Shown here piece after piece: positions 1-9,486 of a stretch of DNA of 64,000 nucleotides. Where the stretch lies: NCBI GenBank assembly GCA_900291925.1, contig UWYS01000007.1:868001-932000 (forward strand), written 5' to 3'. The first letter of the stretch is position 1; each line of letters opens with the position of its first letter. This DNA is from Thecaphora thlaspeos. Taxonomy: Eukaryota; Basidiomycota; Ustilaginomycetes; Urocystidales; Glomosporiaceae. Made by a program: the position numbers and the translations under genes. Below the pieces are notes generated by a model. The model saw only the letters and a list, made by a program, of their open reading frames with translations. It was not told the DNA's origin and did no database searches.

Positions 1-2772
1 GCTGGATTCGTTACTGCATTATTCGCTGCGATTTTCTCGCTGGCTGGCACGCGCCCAGCCAGACCGCAGCTCCGAGCGAGACCAGCGGCGGCGCTTGAGA
101 AGAAAATGCACCGCCCCAGCCCAGCCCAGCCCAGCCCAGCCCATAAAGGGCCCGACCCTTGGGCTCCTCTTTCTTTCCCTCCCTCCACCACCCTCTTGCC
201 CCCTTCTTTGCTTCCCCCTGCCTCACACCCGTCCTTCGCCCACCCCCGAGTCCGCCAACCCAGCCGTCTGGACGCAGTGCTGGCACCTCGCCGGCGACGG
301 GCAGAACTGGAACGTCGAGGTTGGCTGCTGCGTGACGCGTAGGCAACATGCCCGACCCTATAGAGGGCATTGCCAACTTTGCTTTTGCACAGCAACCTCG
401 CCGTCGTCTTTTCGACCTCGCACCGCTTCGCCCCGTCTCCCTCCCGCCTCTTTCACAGTCGCATGGGAGAAGCGTGTCGCGGCCAGTACAAGCGAGCGTA
501 TGGAGCATCGCCCTCGCTCTGGGTTAGCAGCAGACCAGCAGGCAGCCTTCTTGCTCGACCCTCTTCTGCCTCTCGCCGCCGCCGCCGTCGCGTCCGCAAC
601 CGCTCGCAGGTAAGCCGTAGGCCCTGGTCTCAGTCCCCCAGCACCGCCCCACTCCGGCCGTTTCCACGAGCCTAGAAGAAAGGACGAAGAGAGACAAGAG
701 AAGAGGTGAAGAACAACAATGGTAGCGTATCGCTTTCAGTCCAAAGGCCACCGTTACTCGCCCTCGACCTCGTCCTCCCCTCTCTGAACGCTCTCGGGCC
801 GACCGGGACGGGGAGGAGCCACCGAGGTCCATGCGAGTGGGAAGGTCCGCGTACTCCTCCTACCTCTCCTGACCGGCTGGCTCCGTCCATTTGGGCGGCG
901 TTCTCTTACAGATTGGGTCCAGGGGCCGTCTCAGGATCCCGGAGGAGGCGACGCGCATGCTTCCGGCCTTCCGGTTCGGATGCGTGCGGGTCGTCGCCCT
1001 CTGATCTCTGCTCTAGCTGGGCGAGTTTTCCAAGCTCAAAAGCGCTGGCTCATCACGGAAATGTTCGTATCAGAAATGGTATCTCGGCTGGCGGGGTTCG
1101 ATACGGCGCAGTTGGGTCCGGGGCAGCCGGCTCCCGTGGGCAGCGAGGCCGATCCGGCCTCGTCATCGTCTTCGCCTGCTCGCCATTCACGGAGCCATCT
1201 ACCAGGCCCCGCCTCGGCAGATAGGATCGTCCTCCCGGTCGGCGTTGCGCGCTTGGCCCCAAGATGCCACCCCTCAGCGGGCAAGGAAGAGGGTAGCAGG
1301 CGACGCCGGCCATCGCAAGGGGAGGCGATCCTTGTCGGGGCGCACGATGTTGCCTCCTCGAGGCCGCCGCATCCCGGTGCGGCGCGCCTTGCCGAATGCT
1401 ACGGTCGGTCGGGCACCCCCTTTTACAAGGGTTGAAGTGTAGGCTCGAATCGCAGCGCGGTGTCGGCCTGTCCTTTGCTCGCTGCGCTGGGACCTCGCCT
1501 TAGAGAATGGAATCGGACTGCCACAGTGGATCCTGTTAAGGAGCTCTCCGGATGGTCCTCCTCCCTCTTTCTCTCGGGGGAGGGGAAGGAGGCCCGGCCG
1601 GACGTTTCGCGACCGCACCTCGTAGGCATTTGCTAGTACGAGCGTCGGGGAAAGGAGGATGCCGAACTGCTCTATCTCGATTTCGAGGGAGCGGCGAAGG
1701 CTTGAGTGCAATCGGTGGCGTCTCTCTCGGGGCGGGCGGGTTGGGGGCGACCCCTCTCTCCGCCTCTCGAGTGCCAACTCGACGCGGGACTACTCTTGGT
1801 CTGGAAGCGATCTCTATCTTGTTACCCGCGTCTCTTGTCTCTTTTCCTGATCTCTTCTTCCTGGGGCTCGGCGGAAGTTGTCGGTCGGTTGCTGGTGTCG
1901 GTGTCGGTGTCGGTGTTGGCTTGGCTTGCCTCGGCTGGAACGGGGCTCGACGAAGAGGCGCGTCGCGGTGGAGACCGGGCGAACAAGGACCCGCCCTCTC
2001 TCTCCCGTCCGTCGCCCTCCCAGTGCAACCGATCAAATCCAGCTCGGACCGTAAGGACGATGAGATGGCAGCGTACCTTTTTGCTGCCGTCCATCGCTTG
2101 GTCTCGAGTACATTGTTCTCCCCCTTTTCCCTTGCCCCTTTTCCCCATGGCCGCCGTCGTCGTCGTCGGCGCTACTACACCCCGCTCCCTCTCTGCTTCC
2201 CTTTACTCACCTGCTCTCTCCCGCCGCCCTTTGTAGTGCACCTCTGTATTCCTTTGTCGTCTGCGGATACCTCGGAAGTCAATCACACAACCTTGCGATA
2301 TAAGCGTCCCTTTATATGTAATGTCACCATCGCCGTCTCCTTCTTGCTTCCCTCTGCGCGTGTATCGTCGCTTTATCCGGATGGAAACTTACGGTATGAT
2401 GGCACCGTTTCGTCCACAACGTCGAGACAGCACAGCTCGAGTTACAAGTCGATAACGTCAATACCTCCTTCTCTTTACACTGCATCTAGTCTAGTCGATT
2501 CAGAGGAGGGACACGACTCACTTTGCCGATCTGTTCGAAAACAGGTTTTAGACGGCTGCTGTCCACCGTTCCTCAGGCCGAAACGATTATCGGCATGACG
2601 ACGCCATCCTCCCGCTCCTCCCGCTCTCGCTGCCCGGTAGCATTCGCTGCGGCGGTCATGGTCGCCTTACCCTTCATCCCTCTTCTCTTCGTCCAGATAT
2701 CAAATGACAAGTACGACCTTGTGCCTCTGCTGCATTCTTTGCCAAGTCTTTTTGTTCTTACTCTGTACCTTT

Positions 2773-2806
<34 letters not shown>

Positions 2807-4199
2807 GCCCTTGCAAGAACCTCACCACACCTTGCTCACCCTCTTTCTTGCGAACCTTTTCGATGGTATCGCTTGCGTTTCTTTTCGCGACGCGCCCATT
2901 TCTTGGCTGGTAGACGATCTTGCCAGACGTTGTACCGTTCCACGCTCTCGGCGGCCCGATCGACTGAGGTGGTGGCGCGCTCTTTGTATTGAGATGCGAG
3001 CAGCAGCGGGCAGTGTTGCTCTGGTCGGATGCGCATCAGTATGGGTGCGTAGTCGAATGGATCGTACTCGATGGGCGTCTTGGCAAGGTTGAAAAAAAAA
3101 ACCCCCCACCCTGCGCTTTCGGGTCGTCAGCGGCGAGAACAAAGGGCGAACCCGGCGAGAATGGGAAGCGGCTCCTGCTTTGCAGATTGCCGTCGCCGTC
3201 GTTGCTATGAGCAGTGGCAGCAGTGGCAGCAGTGGTGGTGGAGGTCACCACGCTAGCCTCGTTGCCCTGTTGGTCGGGCCGTGTAGGCGTTCGCCGCCGG
3301 CGCGTCTTTGGCAAAGGCGCTGTTCGTCGGGCGTCTCTTGCTCGTCGTTGTCGCCGTGGTCGTCCTAAGTGGCGATGGAGCTGAGCAAGGAGGACGGCAA
3401 GGGAAGGAGAGGAGTGGGGAGGGGGCCCCTTGACCCTGCCATCGTCCACTCGACTGCTCCTCAGCCCCAGGACTGTGCGCGAGTCAAAATGGCCCACCGG
3501 TTGAGGGGCGGCGTCGTTGGGAGAAGAGCTGGCCGCCACTTGCATCAAGGAAAGAGGCAAGAGCCGCCACGAAGTCGGCGAGGGCAAGCAACAAAGGGCC
3601 GTCAAGCCGAGCTAGCTGCTTGCGCTCGCCTTCCCGTGGCTCCTATTCGGTGTCTGCCCGGCCAGGTCGCTCCTGCTGCCGTTCCGGCCGGCCTGTCTCT
3701 TTAGCTTGCTTGACCCTACACTGTATACTGTACACGATATGCTACTGTATTATGCTTCTCAGGCTAGAGCTGTGCTTGCCGCCCTGCATGTATGGGAGGC
3801 ATCGTGCCGGCCAGCGCGCCCAAGACTGGACGCACCGAAGCCGAACTCAGCAATGTTTCCCTGAGCACCGTTCGTCCCTCCTCCTTGCTATCACATCTGA
3901 GCTGTCATCGATACGTCTTCTGGTCGAACGACTGCTACTTACAGAGAGAAAGGCGGCTTACTCGATGGGCGACGCCTTCTCTACCACGCGAGTGCAGCTT
4001 TTCATAGAGACATCCCTCAACAAGCGTTTGGCAGCTGCAGCCGGGCAAGCAAGGCGGCGCAGCACGGTGCAACATGCACACTAGACGACAGTCCATGCCG
4101 GCAGGAAGGGCGGTAGCTGGACCGGCATTGCGAGCGCGCCTATTGAAACAGATCCACCAAGAGGGATCCGTGCTACCTACCTGCGCTCTTCGTTGTCGT
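1..4199. other. Leading 4.2 kb without a supportable coding gene
   Basis: Open frames exist on both strands but are low-complexity, overlap one another and resemble no family I know. A good splice donor (CAG|GTAAGC) ends a possible plus-strand exon at 610. A plausible acceptor follows at 676, and an ATG in good context at 719 opens only a 21-codon frame. A 151-codon ATG frame runs 980-1435 but is Arg/Ser/Pro-rich and unconvincing. A (TC)n microsatellite lies at about 2779-2806. The stretch could be the spliced leader of a gene, a non-coding transcript, or intergenic DNA. No tRNA was found by eye. Confidence 0.4.
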
Positions 4200-5798
4200 C
4201 TATGATTCGATCTCTATCCTCCAGACGCGCTCCTTGTCCTTTTCCCGGTCTATCCCGCGTTCGCGCGATCTGCTCCGGTCCCTGTCCTTGCCGGACTTGG
4301 CACCCATCGCCGCCGCCGAGGACAGGAGTGGCGACCTTGTGAGCGTCCGCGGCGTCAAGCTCTCCGCGACGACGGATAGCTTGCCGGAGCCTTTGGCGCC
4401 CTTTGAGTAGGAGAAGGTGCTCAGCACGACGAGCGCCGCGCCCGCGACGAATCCGGCCGTAAGCGGAAAGCGGTAGAAGGTCACGCTGATGGCAAAGCTG
4501 AGCAGAATGCTGAAGCTGACGGCGAAACCCTTGAGGATGTTGTCAGCATGCTTGATTACCAGCGCGACCGCCAGCCCGCCCGTGACCTGGAGGAATACGG
4601 TGACGTAGGCGCCCGCGCCAAAGTGTCGAAACGGCGACGCCGCCCCGTACCGCACCGCGTGTGTCAGGACGGGCAGCGCGGCAGGGACGAGCGAAAAGGC
4701 CGACAGCTGGACGTTGCGCGTCCACAGGTTGCACGGCGACGTCTTGAGCACCATCTCAAAGTAGACGCCCGCCAAGCCCGAGGTGAAGCAGGCGGCCAGC
4801 ACGGCGAGGAAGCCTGCGACCGGCGAGGGAGCGTGCGCGGCACGGCTGCTCTCCTCCATGCTCATCGAGATTCGCGTGTTGTCAAAGGACGGCGACGACG
4901 GCGGCTGCAGGCCATCGCGCAATCTCGACGAGGGCGGCACGAAGGCCCCACCCCCGCCGCCACCGGAGCCCGAGCCCGCATCGGCAAATCGAAGCGAGGG
5001 GTATCGGTCGGGCGGCGGTGCTCCGTGTGCGTCAAACGGCGGCGGCGGTGGCGGCGGAGGGAGGTTGGCGGCTGGGCCCGCCGAGGTGTGGCCATAGCCG
5101 TGGCTCTGCACCTCGAACGGCACCAGGCCCGAGACCGACTGGCTCTGCAGCTGGACAATGGCGACGCCGAGCGCGAGCATGGCAAGCGACGCCCACTGCC
5201 ACGCTCCCAGCCGCTTGCGCAGCAGGAGGATGCTGAAGAGGGCCGTGGTAAGGATCTTGAGCTGGTAGGCGCAGATGAAGACGGGCGGCTCGAGGTTCGA
5301 GACGGCGACAAACTGGAGGTTGTTCTGCAGCACGTAGAGCAGCGCCGGAATGGCGAGCTTCCAACAGTCCTTGGAAACGAGATCCTCGACGACCGCGGCG
5401 AAGCGGGAGCCGACGTCGACGGACGACGAGGCGCCGGCGCTGGTGCTGTAGAGCGAGGGCTTGCGCAGATGCCGGGGCGACCCTCTTTGCTGGAGATGCT
5501 GCTGCTCCTTTAGTTGTGGTGTACGGTGGGACGTGGGGAGGCAGTCGGCCACCGACGAGGCTATTGATGGGCCGGGCGGGCTAAACATGGCGAAGCCAAA
5601 GGAGATGAGGCACTTGAGCAGCTCGGTAAGGAGTACCGCGGTGGGGAAAAAGTAGCCCTGTCCGACGGGGGCAGAGACGCGCGAGTGGTGCATGACGACG
5701 CCGAGCGCCGTGTTCTGGAGCACCAGTGTGAGGAGCGAAAGCTGCTTGAGCGAGAGACCGAAGACGCGGGTGTGTGGGCTGGACGAGTCGAACGGCAT
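4200..5798 (-). CDS. Nucleotide-sugar transporter (UDP-galactose transporter family, SLC35A type)
   Basis: Single-exon gene of 532 residues, a Golgi or ER multispanning antiporter expected to exchange a UDP-sugar for UMP. The family signature is clear: a hydrophobic N-terminal helix ending in a Gly-Tyr-Phe-Phe stretch, then NNLQFVAVSNLEPPVF and YQLKILTTALFSILLLRKRL around residues 160-200, and further paired helices to about residue 470. It is longer than usual (320-400 residues) because of a Ser/Pro/Gln-rich loop at about 68-125, a Pro/Gly-rich cytosolic loop at about 220-300, and a basic Arg/Ser/Asp tail from about 497. The start is a true ATG at 5798. It diverges from the DUF2417 gene. Exact sugar specificity (UDP-Gal, UDP-GlcNAc or other) cannot be read from sequence. 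Confidence 0.88.
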   Translation of the reverse strand: MPFDSSSPHTRVFGLSLKQLSLLTLVLQNTALGVVMHHSRVSAPVGQGYFFPTAVLLTELLKCLISFGFAMFSPPGPSIASSVADCLPTSHRTPQLKEQQHLQQRGSPRHLRKPSLYSTSAGASSSVDVGSRFAAVVEDLVSKDCWKLAIPALLYVLQNNLQFVAVSNLEPPVFICAYQLKILTTALFSILLLRKRLGAWQWASLAMLALGVAIVQLQSQSVSGLVPFEVQSHGYGHTSAGPAANLPPPPPPPPFDAHGAPPPDRYPSLRFADAGSGSGGGGGGAFVPPSSRLRDGLQPPSSPSFDNTRISMSMEESSRAAHAPSPVAGFLAVLAACFTSGLAGVYFEMVLKTSPCNLWTRNVQLSAFSLVPAALPVLTHAVRYGAASPFRHFGAGAYVTVFLQVTGGLAVALVIKHADNILKGFAVSFSILLSFAISVTFYRFPLTAGFVAGAALVVLSTFSYSKGAKGSGKLSVVAESLTPRTLTRSPLLSSAAAMGAKSGKDRDRSRSRERGIDREKDKERVWRIEIES

Positions 5799-6919
5799 CG
5801 TGTCAGAGAGGGCGTGGAGAGGGGGGAGGAGAACGGTTCCTTGCTGGCGTAGCTGCTGCCGCCACGCTGACGAAGAAGGAGGGGGTATTTGTGCTAGTGC
5901 TAGAGCGAGTGGGGGAGCGCGCTCGAGGGCATCCAGTGGGCTATGCTATGAGCGAGGGGGAGAGAAGGAGCAAATGTCGGACCGAGGCCTGGGGTATCGT
6001 TCGATGTCAACGCTGCGATGCGAGGGTAGAGACGGCTGCTGATGATGGCTGTACGAGGATCGAGGATGCGGGGCAAGAACGAGAGGGGGTGTCGAGCCAG
6101 CCGTAGTGGTGGCGCTGGTGGTGGTGATGGTGGGCGTGACGATAGCGGTGAAGGCGAGGGGGAGGGGGTGACGGCCCGTTTGCAGAGAGGAGCAGAGGTG
6201 GGTTGTGCTGCTGGTGGAAGATAGGAAAGCAGGCTGGGCCAGCGAGTCCGAAGACCAACAGCCGCCGCTGCCGCTGCCGCTAGCTGCCAAGAAAAAAGCG
6301 CCGCGCCGTGCGCAACACGCCCTCTCCGTGCAAGGCAGCCGTGAGCCCTGGGGCCAACGCGCCCCCCTCTTGCTCCACGGCGTCCTTCCGGCATTGCGGG
6401 ACGGCCTGGGGGCCGGCAGCGAGGTGCGAGCGAGTGAAGCACGCCGTCGCCTGTCGTCTGCCGGGCCGTCCAGCGCTGCCGTTAGGTGGCTGCCTTTCGA
6501 GCACCAGGGACCAGGCAAAGGCTTTGCAGGTCGGGTCTGCCGACGAGCGGCAAAGGGCACGCCACGTCGGCCAGGGTCCTCTCGGCTCGACCCGCGGATC
6601 CGCAGCGAGAGAACCCAGCCAGCCAGCTGGCCGCCTCCACATGTCCAGGGACTCCACACTCCGGCCGAGACCCAAAGGGGCCGGGCGCGCGCTGCCCAGG
6701 CAAGAGGATCGCTCGCCTCGACTCGCCTCGCCATCGATCGGCCCAGCTACGACCGTACGACCACCCGCCACCCGCCACCCCTCTCCAACGCCGTCGCCGT
6801 CGATCCGAGTTGAATCGGTCGTCGTCGTTTATATATACGCCCTCGAAGCCGTCGCTCACGTACCACTGCCTCGACCCTCGAAGCTAGGCCTGCCTGCAAG
6901 CGCAGCCCACTGTCCTCTC

Positions 6920-6951
<32 letters not shown>

Positions 6952-7000
6952 CGCCCGGCCGCGATCCGACGCCGTCGGCAGATCCGAAGTGACGACTGCG
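5799..7000. promoter_or_regulatory. Divergent promoter between the sugar transporter and DUF2417 gene
   Basis: A 1.2 kb gap between two outward-facing ATGs. A TATA-like element (TTATATATACG) sits at 6829-6838, about 165 bp before the DUF2417 ATG. A (TC)n tract at about 6924-6951 lies in its probable leader. No coding sequence was recognised, although long shadow frames exist. Confidence 0.5.
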
Positions 7001-9270
7001 ATGCCCTCGCCGCGTCAGAGGTCGGCCGAGCGCGAGCCGCTGCTCGCCTCGTCGCAACAGCTCCAACAGCTCCAGCCGCCACCGCCGCCGCCAGCGCGCT
7101 ACGATGCCATCGCGACAGACGATCGGCTCGATCCGCCGCGCGCCAGCCTGCCAAGGTCACCCTACCTCACCTTGTCGCTCCGCATGGGCTTCCTCGTCGG
7201 CTTCATCCTGCTCCTCCTCTCGTGAGTAGCAGTGGCCCGCACGGCGTGCTATGGCTGTCTCTCCCCGTCGTCCCGATACACTGTGCTGATACTGGCTGCC
7301 TCGTCCTCCCGCCCCTTCTGCCATGTTGAACCCGTTCCCGCCTCCATCCCCATCCCCGCAGCATGATTCTGCTGCTTCTCCTTCTGGTCAACCTGTTTGT
7401 CCGCATCCCGCTCCTTCTCCCGCCTCACCGCTCGCCCGCCATCCTGCCCATCTGGTTCTCCCTCTCATCCATCCTCATCGTTGCGCCAGGCCTGCTCGTC
7501 TTTGAGCTGGCATCCCGCGCCACTCGCGCCCTGCACGCCGCCGCTTTCGTCGCCAATCTCGCCTCGCTCATCGTCGTTTGCGCCGTCGCAGAGCTGCGCA
7601 CCACCCATGCTTGGCTCGGCATCACAGCCCTCTCGCTCTCGTTCCTCTCGCTCCTCTGGGCCCTCCTGACCTCGCACGTCCTCGCCGCCGTCCAGATTCC
7701 CTACACCATCCAGCCACAGGGCGGCTTACCCATCGTAGCCCACATCTCGGCCCAGCAGGTCCAGGGCAAGTGGGGTCGCGCCTTCAAGGTCCTCTTTGCC
7801 GTCATCGGCACCGCTATCGTCGCCGCCGTCATGCTCCTCCTCACCTTCAACGTCTCGCTCGATGCGGCCGATGCAAGGTTCCGCCCCTTGGGCAACCTCA
7901 CCCGCGTCACGCTGACAGAGTTTCACGTCCCGCCCAATGCCACCGACCCGCCCATTAGCGACCCAATGCGCATCTCGTTCCGTCTCCATCTCGCCTGCCA
8001 GCGCGCCCAGGACTTCTACTCACCGGACAGCAGAAGCAGCAGCGAGGAAGGTAGCTTCCCACTCAAGGACAAGGGCAACGCCACCCACGGCAGCCGTCCG
8101 ACGGCGCTCGTCATGACCGAGCGCGGCGTTGCCGGCGTCATCGGTGCCGAGTGGGTCCGCGAGATGGTCGCGCGGTCGTCGCTCCCGCACGCCGTCACCG
8201 CGCTCAAGAACAAAAAGAAGACGGACAAAGGCGGTGACGATGATGGCGACAACGACGATGGCCATCTCTCGCTCTCGCAGGTCTGCTTCTGGGACCGCAT
8301 CGGACAGGGTCACACCGACTTTGTCAGCCGGCCCTTCTCGATCCCCGTCCACACTGAGGCGCTCCACGAGGCACTCGTCGCTGCCGGCCAGATCGATGGC
8401 AAGTCCAAGGGCCTCGTCGACGTCGATAAGAAAAAGGGTGACGCCGGCAAGAACGCCACCGCCCTCGGACCGTTGATGCTGGTCTCGACGGGTTTCGGCA
8501 GCCTGTTTGCGCAAGACTTTGCCGCAACCTACCCGCATCTCGTCCACTCGCTGCTCTTCGTCGACGCCGAGACGCCGCAGTCGTGGTACACGAACGCCGT
8601 TCCGCTCAAGTCTGGCCTTCGCGCCGGCTACGCGGCCGACTACCACGGCTACTTTGGGAGCCTCTACAGCGACCTGCTCCCGACGCTGCTCGAGCCGCTC
8701 GGCCTGACGCGCCTGATCGGCCTGCTGCACGGTCGGACGGTGGTGGATCGCATCCTCGCGCCGGGCTACCACGGCGGAGCGCACCACTCGGACCCGGCGG
8801 GCGGCGGATGGCGGATCCGCGGCGCGGGCGGCGGCAACACGCGCCTCCTCACCTCGTCGTGGTACGAGCGACTCGACGCCAACCAGGGAAGTGACTCGCC
8901 CAACTTCCGCCACCTGACGTCGCGCGCGCACGTCAAGAGCTGGAACGCGACACTCGCCGAGAAGCCGGTCGCGGTGCTGAGCAGCTTCTGGAAGGTGCAC
9001 CGCGACGTCGATGGGTGGGGCGCAATCCAGCGCGACGTGGTGGGCAAGGCAAAGGAGGGAGGCAGCCTCGTCGGTTGGTGGAGGGTCGGCGATAGGACGA
9101 GGTCGAAGAAGGGAAGAGGTAGTAGCAGCAGCGCAGGCGGAGACGAGGGTGGGGCAGAGGGCCTGTGTGCCACCGAGCTGGGTAGAGTGTTTTGTCAGGA
9201 GGCCCTACGGAAGCTCCTGGCGGCGGGAGATCTGGCCAATTCGAGCGCGGTCGCGGCGAGCGGTTGGTAA
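7001..9270 (+). CDS. DUF2417 membrane protein with alpha/beta-hydrolase-like domain
   Basis: Two exons, 7001-7221 and 7362-9270, joined with a split Ser codon (TC|C), giving 709 residues. The intron has GTGAGT and a CCCCGCAG acceptor. The N-terminus (about 1-50) is polar and low in complexity. Several hydrophobic helices follow (about 58-190) with another at about 215-240, matching the fungal DUF2417 region. The rest is an extracytosolic or lumenal domain with hydrolase-fold features: a hydrophobic strand, then STGFGSLFAQDF, then SLLFVDAETP. The usual GxSxG nucleophile elbow appears altered (see findings). Fungal relatives are annotated as integral membrane proteins with a hydrolase fold; function is not established. 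The gene ends 216 bp from the convergent ALG9 gene. Confidence 0.8.
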
Positions 9271-9486
9271 GCGTGCAGTTCTGCATTGCATTGCAACGTC
9301 GTCGTCGTCGTCGTTGTCGTCTGTCGTCGCCCGTTGTTGGCTGTCTTGTTTGGATGTCGCTTACTTCTGCTTTCGCACCATGTATTGTTATAGCTCCTAC
9401 CCTTTTCCTCGTCCTTTTTCTCTTTCTCCTCCACGCGTTCCTTGAGAACGTGCTTCCGACCTGGAATACCACAACCTACCCTTGTG

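Noticed and set aside
1390..1460. tRNA gene suggested by GGCTCGAATCGC
   Set aside because: No A box, no acceptor stem pairing and no intact B box; no other tRNA candidates were found by eye.
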